Part shown: in pieces, positions 34,454 to 43,835 of the stretch
Position numbering within the stretch: position 1 is the first letter of the stretch
How the letters are laid out: each line of letters opens with the position of its first letter
Made by a program: the position numbers and the translations under genes
NCBI GenBank assembly: GCA_002478145.1
Contig: DLMI01000162.1
Span: 24,557 to 88,556 of the forward strand
Direction of reading: 5' to 3'
Length of the DNA stretch: 64,000 bases
DNA from: Acidobacteria bacterium UBA7540
GTDB taxonomy: Bacteria; Acidobacteriota; Terriglobia; UBA7540
The notes under the pieces: model-generated
Database searches by the model: none
The model's input: only the letters and a program-made list of their open reading frames with translations
Told to the model about the DNA's origin: nothing

Positions 34454-34499
34454 AATACGGTTGAGGTTCGAGTGCGGGTCAACCCCGCGCTTGGATTTA

Positions 34500-34531
34500 A
34501 GCCCGGCCCTGGTTAATGCCAGAGCCGGGCT
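34500..34531. repeat. GC-rich inverted repeat
   Basis: AGCCCGGC...CTGG-ttaatg-CCAG...GCCGGGCT: stem of 12 pairs with one mismatch. It could be an IS end or terminator; no clean T-run follows. Confidence 0.4.
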
Positions 34532-34616
34532 GTCTTACCTATTTATATTGGTGGTGATCTCGGCATCATTTCCAGTTATCTCCTTTCTTGCCGCCTGGCG
34601 TCTTGCCACGCCGGGC

Positions 34617-34637
34617 GGTTTGCTTTTACAGCAAACC
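34617..34637 (-). repeat. hairpin directly after the 34640 gene
   Basis: GGTTTGCT-5 nt-AGCAAACC, perfect 8-bp stem, 2 bp past the stop of the minus-strand gene; a second imperfect GC stem (about 34590-34618) follows. There is no U-run, so terminator function is uncertain. Confidence 0.45.
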
Positions 34638-34639
34638 AT

Positions 34640-35161
34640 TTAATCCTTCTTTTTCGGCAACCCACCCAACCCCAGCAGATTGTTCGGCGTTTTGGCGATG
34701 CTTCTGGAAGCACCGTAAGCTCCCACAAAGGCTCTGTGTCGGGCGGTCCTCAGCCTAGGAAATCGCCGTATCCACTGGTAAGCTACATCGCCGTCATCCG
34801 TGGTGGTTTTAACAGCTTCTCTGTTCTCAACCAATCGCTTCAAGACGGCGTGAATTGCTGCGAGCGGATTACCGGTTTTGAACTTGTAACCAAGACTTTC
34901 AAGCTGTGCTTTCACTTGAAGAGGCGTAAGACCCTTCCGCGATCCTCGAAGGACCTCTCGGCAATTATCTGTGATACCAACCTCCTCGATAGACTGCAAC
35001 CAGGAGGTAAAGAACTCCTGCTCTCCAGCCAACGGAGCAAGGGCTACTATACTTCTCTTCAATTGCAGGATTTTATGTTCAATTTGGTCCCGTTGCTCAG
35101 TGAGTTTTTCCAATTCATCACATGCCAAGTCCAGCGCTTTTTTGAATTCTTCTTTTACCAT
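34640..35161 (-). CDS. coiled-coil/winged-helix hypothetical protein
   Basis: 173 aa. Residues 1-45 (KKALDLACDELEKLTEQRDQIEHKILQLKRSI) are a coiled coil; residues about 75-135 (GLTPLQVKAQLESLGYKFKTGNPLAAIHAVLKRL ... YQWI) look like a winged helix of the HARE-HTH type. The C-terminus is basic. This coiled-coil plus wHTH layout recurs in hypothetical proteins of soil bacteria; a DNA-binding role is inference. Divergent from the 35178 gene with a 16-bp gap. Confidence 0.6.
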   Translation of the reverse strand: MVKEEFKKALDLACDELEKLTEQRDQIEHKILQLKRSIVALAPLAGEQEFFTSWLQSIEEVGITDNCREVLRGSRKGLTPLQVKAQLESLGYKFKTGNPLAAIHAVLKRLVENREAVKTTTDDGDVAYQWIRRFPRLRTARHRAFVGAYGASRSIAKTPNNLLGLGGLPKKKD

Positions 35162-35177
35162 AATTGGAGATTAAATC

Positions 35178-35363
35178 ATGAAGACTGAAAAGTCAAGAAC
35201 TATTTTGTCTAAAAAAGACAAATCCTATGTTGGCTTGGAAGAGGCTATTTCCGAGGCGAAGCGACGTGTTGAGACACTTGAAGCAGAGGCGGCTCAACTT
35301 AGGATTTCGGTCCGGACGTTCGAGGACAATGAAAAGGGTGGAGTCCCTTTCCCTGGTTCATAA
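35178..35363 (+). CDS. small coiled-coil protein
   Basis: 61 aa, ATG 35178 with GGAGA upstream. Charged heptad-like sequence (EEAISEAKRRVETLEAEAAQLRISVR) suggests one coiled coil, which could pair with the divergent coiled-coil protein. No other feature. Confidence 0.45.
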   Translation: MKTEKSRTILSKKDKSYVGLEEAISEAKRRVETLEAEAAQLRISVRTFEDNEKGGVPFPGS

Positions 35364-35469
35364 ATATCAGCAACATGAAATTCGCCCACTACCCGCAGTT
35401 CGAGGATATCGCTCGCGTGTACGAGGATAGGGTAGAATGGCCAATTAAGTCCAACGCGGGAGGAAAAAC

Positions 35470-38127
35470 TTGGCCGAATCCCAGCAGGGCAAGAAGCTGG
35501 TTTTGATTGATGCCATGTCGCTGGTCTTCCGAGCGTTCCATGCGCCCATGCAGATGGAGCTCCGCTCGCCCGGCGGCATGCCTACCAAGGCGATTTACAT
35601 ATTCGTTCGAACCCTACGGAAGATCCTCAAAGACCAGCGGCCCGATTACGTGGGGGTAGCCTTTGACCTTGCCGCTCCAACCTTTCGGGACAAGCTGTTT
35701 GAAGAATACAAGGCAAACCGTCCGGCTTTCCCTGAGGAGCTCGCGCTCCAGCTTCCCTATGTGCGCCGGTTCTGCCGGGCGCTTGGGCTTGCGTTGGTTG
35801 AGAAGGAAGGGTACGAAGCCGACGATGTGATGGGGACGCTGGCGGAGGGCGCCTCGGTTCAAGGGACGGATGTCTTTATCGTGTCCGGCGACGAAGACCT
35901 TTTCCAACTAGTGAAGGATCGCGTCAGGGTTCTCAAGCCCTCGCGCGGGGCGAACGACAGCGAAACGATTTGCGATGCTGAGAAGGTCAAGGAGATCTTG
36001 GGCGTCGAACCTTCCAAGGTAGTGGATTGGCTGGCGTTGACGGGGGATCCCAGCGACAACATCCCGGGCGCGCGACCCTTTCCAGGCCAAGAGCCTCCTG
36101 CCACGCCGGGCGGCAAGAAGCGAAGCTACATCGGGCCGAAGGGCGCCACAGAACTAATCCGGAAATTCGGAACGCTCGACAAGGCGCTGGAGAATTACGC
36201 GCAAGAGGAAAAGCAGAGCTACCGCGAGGCCCTGCGCGATTTCCGCAATGAGGCGTTGCTCAGCCGCGAGTTGGCAACCATCCGCAGGGACGTTTCATTG
36301 GAGGTCGGCCCTGCTGACCTCAAGCCTGTCCCGCTCGACCTTCCCGAACTGCGGGCGTTGTGCCAGGAGCTTGGGTTCACTTCGCTGCTGCGCGAGTTCT
36401 TGGAAGAAGCGCCGGCTCCGGTGCACGCAGCGGCAGAGGTTGAGGAACTGCGGACGCCGGAATCGCTCAGCCAATGGCTGAGCAGCCTGGAAGAGCGTGC
36501 TCCCGTGGCGATTGGGCTCGCGGTGGAAGGCGAGGAGAGTTTCTCAGGCCGGCTTGAAAGTCTTGGTCTTTCCGACGGCAGGCGGCTGGCCAGTGTTTCC
36601 GCGACGCCCAGCCTTATCGATGCTCTGAAGTTTTTTCTCTCTGCTGCATCGCATCCCAAGGCGGTTCACAACTCGAAGCTCCTACGATTGCTGCTCGGGA
36701 AGAGTGGCGTAGAGCTGGCGGGTGTCTCGGACGATACCATGCTTTACTCCTACTTGCTTGACCCGCTGGCCACGAGCCAGGCGCTCGAGGACGTAGTGCT
36801 CCGCCGGCAGGGCCGCAAGCTCTCCAATTCCGTTGCAGAATGGGCAGACGCCACGCGCCAGCTTGCGGCGCTGTTGGTACCCGAGATTGCGCGGGAGGAA
36901 TTGAAACCACTCTACGAGGAGATCGAGTTGCCGCTATCGGGAGTGCTGGCGGATGTGGAGGCGTTTGGTGTCCGGCTGGACGCAAAGGTTCTGGCGCGCA
37001 TGTCGGGCGAATTCGATAAGGAGCTCACCGACCTCACGCTCGAGATCTACGACCTCGCCGGCCAGCCATTTGACATTGACTCGCCGAAACAGCTTGGCGA
37101 GATTCTGTTTGAAAAGCTGAAGCTGCCGGGTGGCAAGAGACTGAAGAAAAGCGGGCAATATTCGACCGAAGCGTCGGTTCTGGAATCTCTTGCTGAGAAG
37201 CACGAATTGCCGCGGAAAATCATGGATTACCGGACCCGGACAAAGCTGAAATCCACCTACCTTGACGCGCTGCCTAAGTTCATTAACCCTGAAACGGGCC
37301 GTCTCCATACGACCTTCAACCAAACTGTGGCGCGCACCGGACGCCTTTCCTCGTCCAACCCGAACCTGCAAAACATTCCCATCGGGGACGAATTCGGGCT
37401 GCGTATCCGCTCGGCCTTCGTTGCTGACCCCGGCTGTCGCTTGATCTCTGCCGACTATTCGCAAGTGGAGCTCAGGGTGCTTGCCCATCTGGCCGACGAT
37501 CCGGTGCTCATTGAGGCTTTCACGCGTGGCGAGGACATTCACGCGCGCACGGCATGGGAAATCTTTGGAGTGGTTCCCGCCCTCCAGAGCCACGAGCATC
37601 GCAGAATGGCGAAGGCCATCAACTACGGTGTGGTTTACGGACTCAGCTCCTTCGGCTTGGCTGACCGCACCGGCACCAGCAAAACCGAGGCGCAGCAATA
37701 CATTGACGCGTATTTCCGCCGCTACAGTAAGGTGAAGGAGTTGCTTGACCACTTGGTCGAGGAAGCACGAACCACCGGCCGCGTACGGACCCTTTTCGGC
37801 CGCCTGCGTCCAATCCCCGAGATCAATAGCCAGGATGCGCCCTCCCGTAACCGCGCCGAGCGCGAAGCCATGAACACGCCGGTGCAGGGAACCGCTGCAG
37901 ACCTGATGAAGCTGGCCATGATCAAAGTCCATGCCCGCCTCCAGGGAGAGAAGATGCGGACGCGGATGCTTCTGACCGTCCATGACGAGCTGGTCTTCGA
38001 GTCGCCGGAGGCGGAACTTGAGCAAGCCCGCAAGATGGTTGAGGCCGAAATGGAAAGCGCCTATCCGCTTAAGGTTCCCTTGCGGGTAGATATCGGCGTA
38101 GGCCAAAACTGGAAGGAAGCAAAGTAG
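35470..38127 (+). CDS. polA: DNA polymerase I
   Basis: 885 aa from TTG 35470 with GGAGG just upstream. Domain 1 (1-290): 5'-3' exonuclease with KLVLIDAMSLVFRAFHAP, YEADDVMGTLA, VSGDEDLFQLV. Domain 2 (about 310-480): 3'-5' exonuclease fold without its metal-binding acids (VAIGLAVEGEE in place of D-x-E), so proofreading is probably absent. Domain 3: polymerase motifs DYSQVELRVLAHLADD (A), RRMAKAINYGVVYGLSSFGL (B) and LLTVHDELVFE (C). In motif B the residue matching Phe762 of E. coli and Phe667 of Taq is Tyr. Roles: Okazaki-fragment maturation and repair. Confidence 0.96.
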   Translation: MAESQQGKKLVLIDAMSLVFRAFHAPMQMELRSPGGMPTKAIYIFVRTLRKILKDQRPDYVGVAFDLAAPTFRDKLFEEYKANRPAFPEELALQLPYVRRFCRALGLALVEKEGYEADDVMGTLAEGASVQGTDVFIVSGDEDLFQLVKDRVRVLKPSRGANDSETICDAEKVKEILGVEPSKVVDWLALTGDPSDNIPGARPFPGQEPPATPGGKKRSYIGPKGATELIRKFGTLDKALENYAQEEKQSYREALRDFRNEALLSRELATIRRDVSLEVGPADLKPVPLDLPELRALCQELGFTSLLREFLEEAPAPVHAAAEVEELRTPESLSQWLSSLEERAPVAIGLAVEGEESFSGRLESLGLSDGRRLASVSATPSLIDALKFFLSAASHPKAVHNSKLLRLLLGKSGVELAGVSDDTMLYSYLLDPLATSQALEDVVLRRQGRKLSNSVAEWADATRQLAALLVPEIAREELKPLYEEIELPLSGVLADVEAFGVRLDAKVLARMSGEFDKELTDLTLEIYDLAGQPFDIDSPKQLGEILFEKLKLPGGKRLKKSGQYSTEASVLESLAEKHELPRKIMDYRTRTKLKSTYLDALPKFINPETGRLHTTFNQTVARTGRLSSSNPNLQNIPIGDEFGLRIRSAFVADPGCRLISADYSQVELRVLAHLADDPVLIEAFTRGEDIHARTAWEIFGVVPALQSHEHRRMAKAINYGVVYGLSSFGLADRTGTSKTEAQQYIDAYFRRYSKVKELLDHLVEEARTTGRVRTLFGRLRPIPEINSQDAPSRNRAEREAMNTPVQGTAADLMKLAMIKVHARLQGEKMRTRMLLTVHDELVFESPEAELEQARKMVEAEMESAYPLKVPLRVDIGVGQNWKEAK

Positions 38128-38350
38128 AAGGCAGAAAGCAGAAGGCAGAACGCAGACGGCAATGAATCTACTGCTTTTCCCTCTCCCCCCTGGGGGAGAG
38201 GGTGGTCCGCTGTCCCGATGCACTTCATCGGGAAACGGACCGGGTGAGGGGGTTGCGCAAGAACGCCTATTACGTGACCATGCCTAGGTTTCCCTATTTC
38301 TCCTTCGTTCACTGCCTACTGTCTACTGCCCACTTCTTACTGCCTGCTTC
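38120..38350. repeat. heptamer arrays and CCCTCTCC palindrome after polA
   Basis: agaaggcagaaagcagaagg (about 38128-38162, 7-bp units AGAAGGC), a ccctcccccctgggggagag-type palindrome (about 38176-38200) with its second half at 38218-38250, and CTGCCTA-type heptamers (38311-38348) just before the next gene. Confidence 0.75.
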
Positions 38351-38364
38351 GTGGGAGGTGATCA

Positions 38365-39438
38365 ATGAACGATCGCACGGGTAGGCAAGCGCAGCGCATT
38401 ATCAACTGCGTGGCCCCCATTCGCATTTGCGACAACGGCGGCTGGACGGACACCTGGTTTGCCAAGACCGGAAAGATCTTCAATATCGGTGTCTATCCCT
38501 ACGTTGAAGTCCAAGTGGAAGTATTTCAGAACGACACTCCGACTCAGCAAATTGCGGTCTTCGCGGAGAACTATGGGCAACGTTTTGCGGTCACAGACGC
38601 GCAATCCGGTTGGGACCAACATCCCCTGCTTCAGGCGGCCATTGCTCGGATGAAGGTTCCTTCCAACGTGGCTTTGAAGGTCACGATTTTTTCCGAGGCC
38701 CCGAGTGGCGCCTCCACCGGCACTTCGGCGGCGGTGGCTGTGGCGTTGGTGGGAGCGCTTGACCGCCTCACCCAGGGACACCTGACGGCTCACGAGGTGG
38801 CGTACACGGCACAGGCAGTCGAGACCGAAATGCTCCATCTTCAATGTGGCATCCAGGACCAGTTGTGTTCGGCTTACGGCGGCATCAATTACATTGAAAT
38901 GTTCGATTATCCGCGCGCCACCGTTTACCAGGTTCAAATCCCCAACTCGATTTGGTGGGAGCTTGAGCGGCGCTTGGTGTTGATCTACTTTGGGAAATCT
39001 CACAGCTCATCGGCGGTTCATGAAAAGGTCATCCGGGAACTCGAGGGCTCGGGGCCGGACTGCCGTAAGCTTCAGGACTTGCGCATGACGGCCGAAAAAA
39101 GCCGGGATGCCGTGCACGCAGGAGATTTTGTGGCGCTGGGAAGGGCCATGATCGAGAACACCGAAGCCCAGGAGCGGCTTCATCCCGACCTGGTGAGTCG
39201 CGACGCGCGGCGAGTGGTCGAGATCGCGAAAGGCCATGGCGCCCTGGGGTGGAAGGTGAATGGCGCAGGGGGTGATGGAGGCTCTCTCACCATCCTCACG
39301 GGCACACTGTCCCATGTGAAACGGGCGATGATCCGCGATATTGAAACAGAGAATCCCACGTTCAAGAATATCCCGGTTTATCTCAGTCGCTACGGACTTC
39401 GGACTTGGGAAAGGCAAGCGGACGGGAGTAGGCAGTAG
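38365..39438 (+). CDS. GHMP-family sugar kinase
   Basis: 357 aa, ATG 38365 after GGGAGGTGA. GHMP fold: N-terminal CVAPIRICDNGGWTDTWFA, the phosphate-binding PSGASTGTSAAVAVALVGAL (about 112-131) and C-terminal GWKVNGAGGDGGSLTIL (motif 3). The D-x-GGWTDT start and overall length match heptose-7-phosphate kinase or fucokinase-like enzymes that act on sugars for envelope glycans. Which sugar is phosphorylated is not decidable. It lies alone downstream of polA. Confidence 0.8.
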   Translation: MNDRTGRQAQRIINCVAPIRICDNGGWTDTWFAKTGKIFNIGVYPYVEVQVEVFQNDTPTQQIAVFAENYGQRFAVTDAQSGWDQHPLLQAAIARMKVPSNVALKVTIFSEAPSGASTGTSAAVAVALVGALDRLTQGHLTAHEVAYTAQAVETEMLHLQCGIQDQLCSAYGGINYIEMFDYPRATVYQVQIPNSIWWELERRLVLIYFGKSHSSSAVHEKVIRELEGSGPDCRKLQDLRMTAEKSRDAVHAGDFVALGRAMIENTEAQERLHPDLVSRDARRVVEIAKGHGALGWKVNGAGGDGGSLTILTGTLSHVKRAMIRDIETENPTFKNIPVYLSRYGLRTWERQADGSRQ

Positions 39439-39470
39439 GCAGCAGGCAGAAAGCAGTAGGCAGGGCAGGT
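39421..39470. repeat. heptamer array AGTAGGC at the GHMP kinase end
   Basis: agtaggcagtaggcagcagg and following 7-bp units. The last codons of the kinase gene (DGSRQ) are part of the array, so its stop may have been moved by the repeat. Confidence 0.75.
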
Positions 39471-39506
39471 GGCTCATGGCTACCCTTTTCACCGGAAGGG
39501 CGGAGC

Positions 39507-39716
39507 TTAGGCATAAGTTGCCTCGAACGTTGTCAGCAACGGCCGACCGACTTTGGGGAGGGGAAACTCTTCCAGGTAGAGCTCCGTGGCTTCTTTAAGA
39601 TTGGCGAGAGCATTCTCGATCGTCGTGCCCTGACTCACAGTTCCCAGCTCAGGGCAGGTGGCGACGTACAAGTCGTCTTCCCGATGAATGACCGCCGTGA
39701 AGGTCTGCACTTTCAT
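39507..39716 (-). CDS. HicB-like antitoxin domain protein
   Basis: 69 aa from ATG 39716, with AGGAGG upstream. FTAVIHREDDLYVATCPELGTVSQGTTIENALANLKEATELYLE is the HicB partial RNase-H-like fold; the usual C-terminal RHH/HTH is missing. No HicA gene is found on either side, so it is an orphan. Confidence 0.8.
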   Translation of the reverse strand: MKVQTFTAVIHREDDLYVATCPELGTVSQGTTIENALANLKEATELYLEEFPLPKVGRPLLTTFEATYA

Positions 39717-39850
39717 TGACGTGTCCTCCTGACCCCGCAGGGTCGTGCCCGGGAATTGCCGATCTGGCACCGCCGCACCAGAGATTATACCTCTATCCGT
39801 CCCTAACGGTGCCCCATGGCGCGGGCTGCCGACTGCTTACTGCCTACTTC

Positions 39851-41161
39851 TCAAGGCAGGCTGACGAGGGTGACATCGCTCAGGTCATTGCCCGCGTGAT
39901 CGAAAGAGATGACGCCGGAGGCGCCGGCGTAAGGGGAGAGTTCGGCCAGAGCGTCTCGCAGGCGGGCGCGATTGGGGCCGGAGCGGCGCAGGGCGGCAGC
40001 AAGAATCCGCACGGCGTCGTAGGCTTGAGCGGCAGCCGGAGTGGGAAGGGTTCCGGCACGCTCGCGGAAGCGTTTCTCGAAGTTCTCACGCAGCGGGCTT
40101 TCCGCAAGACGCGGGGTGACGATCCAAATATTCTCTTGGTCTCTGTCCGAAAAACTTGTAAGTCCTAGCGAACTGCTCGTTCCCGTGTTTCCAGCAGAGG
40201 CCGAGACAATTCCGTCATAACCACTCGCGGCTTCGTCGGACATCTTCGAAGCCCGCTCCTGGCATTTACAGTGCTTGGGCGCTGATTCTTCGAACCTTCC
40301 CTGAGCTGCTTCTTGGCAGAGATAAACCGGCGCGGTCGGGAATTTGCTGTGAAATCTCGGCACCAACTTTGTCACCGTTTCGTGCCCCGTCCAAAAAACC
40401 GCAGCGTCGGGTTTCTGCGCCGCGATTTGTTTGGCAACTGAGTCCGGGTTCCAATCGGCCGGATCAATCGCCAATTCGATAGCAGGGGGGGCATTCAATT
40501 CGCGCGCCGCCTTTTCAAATTGCTCCCCACCCACTCGCCCGTCATGGCCATTTTCCGTGATAAGGACGACCTGCTTCAGTTTGCGTGCAACGTAGATGTC
40601 CCGCGCAAAGGCGCGCGCCTGTTGGGCGTCCGTGGGGCCCAGCCGGAAAATCCAGGGCAGGTTAATCTGCGTCGTGGTCGGATCGCTGGAGAGCGTGACC
40701 ACCGGGATTCCGACCTTGTTTCCAACCTGTTCAGCAAGATGAGCTGATCCGCCATCGAGAGAGGTGACAATCGCCACCGCCTGATCTTCGTAAACGAGAT
40801 GCACGACTTCATTCGAGGCGCGTCCCCAGGGCCCGCTCTGGTCGCGCGGGACAATCGAGAGCCGACGCCCCTCGGGCAACGGACTCGCAGCTTCGTCTTC
40901 AATCGCCAACTGCGCAGCCTGGAGCAGCGCTTTACCTTCGTCCGGATGAGGCCCGGTCAGCGGCGCGAGGAACCCGATCTTGATTTCGGAGCCCTGCAGA
41001 TCATGGTTGGCATCTCGCCCAGGTCCCGAATAATTCACTGCGTCTCGTGGAATGACCGCGTAAGGCTCGGGAGGAGCCTGTGCGAAACCATGCAGGGTTG
41101 AGACGAGGAGAGCTGCGAGAAGCAGGCCGGCAAGGCGGAACCGGCAACCGGCAAGGCGCAA
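39851..41161 (-). CDS. periplasmic branched-chain amino-acid-type binding protein
   Basis: About 436 aa from TTG 41161. Farther upstream the frame translates a GAAATTT heptamer array, so the start must lie after it. The N-terminus CRFRLAGLLLAALLVSTLHGFAQA is a signal peptide, then ABC substrate-binding LivJ-type fold: IKIGFLAPLTGPHPDEGKALLQAAQLAIED, AIVTSLDGGSAHLAEQVG, VVTLSSDPTTTQINLPWIFRLGP. The paralogous gene upstream belongs to the same family. No permease or ATPase genes lie near. Ligand unknown. Confidence 0.8.
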   Translation of the reverse strand: MRLAGCRFRLAGLLLAALLVSTLHGFAQAPPEPYAVIPRDAVNYSGPGRDANHDLQGSEIKIGFLAPLTGPHPDEGKALLQAAQLAIEDEAASPLPEGRRLSIVPRDQSGPWGRASNEVVHLVYEDQAVAIVTSLDGGSAHLAEQVGNKVGIPVVTLSSDPTTTQINLPWIFRLGPTDAQQARAFARDIYVARKLKQVVLITENGHDGRVGGEQFEKAARELNAPPAIELAIDPADWNPDSVAKQIAAQKPDAAVFWTGHETVTKLVPRFHSKFPTAPVYLCQEAAQGRFEESAPKHCKCQERASKMSDEAASGYDGIVSASAGNTGTSSSLGLTSFSDRDQENIWIVTPRLAESPLRENFEKRFRERAGTLPTPAAAQAYDAVRILAAALRRSGPNRARLRDALAELSPYAGASGVISFDHAGNDLSDVTLVSLP

Positions 41162-41162
41162 C

Positions 41163-41205
41163 CAGCAATTTGAGATTTGAAATTTGAAATTTGAAATTGG
41201 AATTT
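41163..41205. repeat. heptamer array GAAATTT between two binding-protein genes
   Basis: tttgagatttgaaatttgaa in 7-bp units. It separates the two paralogous minus-strand genes. Confidence 0.75.
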
Positions 41206-41213
41206 GCAAAGCG

Positions 41214-42566
41214 CTACTGCCCGCCACGACCGCCTGAAGTGCTATTAGCGCCTTCGTGGCCACCCTGGCGCGGGGCCAGCCAGTATTCAAACTTGCCCTC
41301 CTTCACGCGCGCCATAGTTACCGGCGAAATGTTATTCAGTGTGTGATCGAACAAGGCTTTTCCGGTCACTCCTTCATATGTCTTCATCTGGTAATCGCGC
41401 AGAGCGGCCATGATCCTCCCGCGGTTGAGCCCTGCTTTTTCAATGGCCGAGGTGAGGATATTCATTCCGTCATACGCGTAGGCGGCGTAGTCGATGGGCT
41501 CCTCGTTGAAGCGTTTCCGGTAAGCTTCACGGAAGGCCAGCCATTTGGGGTCCTGGCGGGTAGGATCGAGCGTGGTGGTCATGACCATTCCCTCGGCGGC
41601 GGGGCCGGCGATTTCAAGCAATTGGGGGTAGGCCAGGCGGCTCCCGCCGAAGACCGGCTGCTTCATTCCCAGGGCGCGCATCTGTTTCAGGATCAACCCT
41701 GCTTCGGCGGCCTCACCCCAGATGACGACTCCTTCAATCTTTGCGTTTTTGAGCATGTTCAGTTGTTTGGTGAAGTCCTTATCGCCGCGCTCGAACTTCA
41801 CCTCCAGGATCGGCTGGCGGCCCATGCGCCGTGCCTCATCGTCGAATTTCTGCACGCCGAGCCGGGCATAGCGGGTCTGGGTGCGGATTATCCCGATGCG
41901 CTTCAGCTTGAGGTTCTTGAAGACGTAGTCCGCCAAGGTGTAACCCTGCTGCCGGTCGTCAAGAAAATCGTGCATCAACCACTGGATGCGAGTCTCCGTC
42001 ACTGTGGGGTCAGTGGTGCCGACGTTCACGATAGGGACTTCGAGTTTAAGACTTACGCGCAGCGCGATGTGGCAGTTCTGACCATCGACGCAGCCCAGCA
42101 TGGCCCAGCAGTTTTCGTTGAAGAGCATCTTCACGAGTTCGGTCGAGGAGGCGCCCCAGAGAGCTGACTCGTTGTGCACCTTAAGTGAATAGGGTTTGCC
42201 GTGGTACCCGCCGCGCGCGTTGGCCTCTTCAATCGCGAGTTGCGCGCCGTGCAGCATGGGAAGGCCGAAGATGGATTCGGGATTGTTCTCAATGGGGGCC
42301 ATGAAGCCGATAGCAATTTCACTCAGCTTGGACGCGTCACCATCGGGCCGCTTCTCCGCTGCGCCATTATAGGCAAGCGTATCGGTTTGGACGAACCAGT
42401 CATAATAGGGTTTGGTAAAGCGCCGGTAGGGCACTGCCTCATCCGGCATGTTAGCGTAGCGTTGCGCAGGCTTGTCGTCGTCCGGCTCTTTGTACCCGCC
42501 GGACTGCGCCCAAGCCGGGCTGGCCAGCATCAAGAGCGCGAATGCGAAGATGATTCTTCGAATCAT
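41214..42566 (-). CDS. periplasmic ABC-type substrate-binding protein
   Basis: 450 aa, ATG 42566. Signal peptide MIRRIIFAFALLMLASPAWA; LivJ/HAAT fold with SEIAIGFMAPIENNPESIFGLPMLHGAQLAIEEANARGGY, a two-cysteine loop (GCVDGQNCHIAL), IPIVNVGTTDPT and a C-terminal YDGMNILTSAIEKAGLNRGRI. The C-terminus ends in a Gly/Ser-rich stretch (GGHEGANSTSGGRGGQ). It could serve an unlinked permease or act as a sensor. Cotranscribed with the paralogue downstream. Confidence 0.85.
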   Translation of the reverse strand: MIRRIIFAFALLMLASPAWAQSGGYKEPDDDKPAQRYANMPDEAVPYRRFTKPYYDWFVQTDTLAYNGAAEKRPDGDASKLSEIAIGFMAPIENNPESIFGLPMLHGAQLAIEEANARGGYHGKPYSLKVHNESALWGASSTELVKMLFNENCWAMLGCVDGQNCHIALRVSLKLEVPIVNVGTTDPTVTETRIQWLMHDFLDDRQQGYTLADYVFKNLKLKRIGIIRTQTRYARLGVQKFDDEARRMGRQPILEVKFERGDKDFTKQLNMLKNAKIEGVVIWGEAAEAGLILKQMRALGMKQPVFGGSRLAYPQLLEIAGPAAEGMVMTTTLDPTRQDPKWLAFREAYRKRFNEEPIDYAAYAYDGMNILTSAIEKAGLNRGRIMAALRDYQMKTYEGVTGKALFDHTLNNISPVTMARVKEGKFEYWLAPRQGGHEGANSTSGGRGGQ

Positions 42567-42584
42567 GGTTTCTCCGTGGAGGAG

Positions 42585-42795
<211 letters not shown>

Positions 42796-42799
42796 TTTT

Positions 42800-43687
42800 T
42801 CAGCCGACATGCGCATGTTCCCGAACATGGACGCCATGCGCGCAAGCAAACTCGACAATCCTCGCGAGAGTCGTGGCGTCGATGGCCTGCAAGCCGTCGC
42901 ACTTGGGCTCGCCCAATGAGAAGTCCGCGACTTCGATGAGCAGCCCATGGCTTCCCATTTCCAGCGCGGCCCGGCTCGCCGGCTCGACCATTGCCGACAC
43001 GCCTGTGGCGTGGCTTGGGTCCACGATGATGGGCAGGAAAGTAAGCATCTTTGCCGCTGGGATAACGTTGAGGTCCAGCACGTATCGTGAGTATTCGCCG
43101 GAAGGGAATCCCCGGATGCCACGCTCGCACAGCACGATATCCAGGTTGCCTTGCTTGGCGATGTACTCCGCAGCGCCCAGCCATTCACAAAGACTTGCGG
43201 ACATGCCTCGTTTCAGCAAAATGGGTTTGCGGGCCCGACCCACCTCGGCCAGCAGTGAATAGTTGTGCATGTTACGCGAACCCACCTGGAGCATGTCCGC
43301 CACCTGGGCTACTTCTCCCACCAGGCGCGGGTCCATCACCTCCGTCACAATCGGCAGGCCGGTCTGCTCACGGGCGATGCTCAGAATGCATAGTCCCTCG
43401 AGTCCGGAGCCCTGAAAATCATGCGGTGAGGTGCGGGGCTTGTAGGCTCCGCCGCGCAGCATGTCCGCGCCGGCGCGCTTCACCGCGCGCGCCATTCCCA
43501 CCGTCTGTTCGTGGCTCTCTACCGCGCACGGCCCGGCGATCACCACGGGTCGCTCTCCGCCAAACCGCACGCCCGCCACTTCCACTACCCGGGTCCCTTT
43601 CTCGCCGTACTGGGGGTTCGCCACCCGGCTCACGAGTGGGTAAATATGCGGGATGTCATCAATGCTGATTTGTCCAGCGATTTTCAT
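42800..43687 (-). CDS. aroF: 3-deoxy-7-phosphoheptulonate (DAHP) synthase, type Ibeta
   Basis: 295 aa. First enzyme of the shikimate pathway. An N-terminal ferredoxin-like segment is minimal here; the barrel has PVVIAGPCAVESHEQ, MLRGGAYKPRTSPHDFQGSG, IVTEVMDPRLV, MLQVGSRNMHNYSLL, PILLKRGMSAS and the C-terminal PIIVDPSHATG. All are DAHP synthase (KDO8PS-like branch) signatures; KDO8P synthase would have different residues around HATG. AAGGA precedes ATG 43687. Nearby RidA is a metabolite-repair protein. Confidence 0.93.
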   Translation of the reverse strand: MKIAGQISIDDIPHIYPLVSRVANPQYGEKGTRVVEVAGVRFGGERPVVIAGPCAVESHEQTVGMARAVKRAGADMLRGGAYKPRTSPHDFQGSGLEGLCILSIAREQTGLPIVTEVMDPRLVGEVAQVADMLQVGSRNMHNYSLLAEVGRARKPILLKRGMSASLCEWLGAAEYIAKQGNLDIVLCERGIRGFPSGEYSRYVLDLNVIPAAKMLTFLPIIVDPSHATGVSAMVEPASRAALEMGSHGLLIEVADFSLGEPKCDGLQAIDATTLARIVEFACAHGVHVREHAHVG

Positions 43688-43835
43688 TGTTATCCTTCCT
43701 CATGCTGACTCGACCCATACACTCATGACCCTGATGTTAAGATTCGCCCGAGCGAGCGGTGAGCCTTCGCAGCGCCGCAAGACCGGGCCACAAAAACCTC
43801 AATCCGCAACCGGCCCATCAGATTACAAACGCCTG

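Noticed and set aside
34460..34500. tRNA T-arm-like sequence ggttcgagtgcgggtcaac
   Set aside because: No acceptor, D- or anticodon arm can be assembled around it; it lies in the coding end of the InsA remnant.
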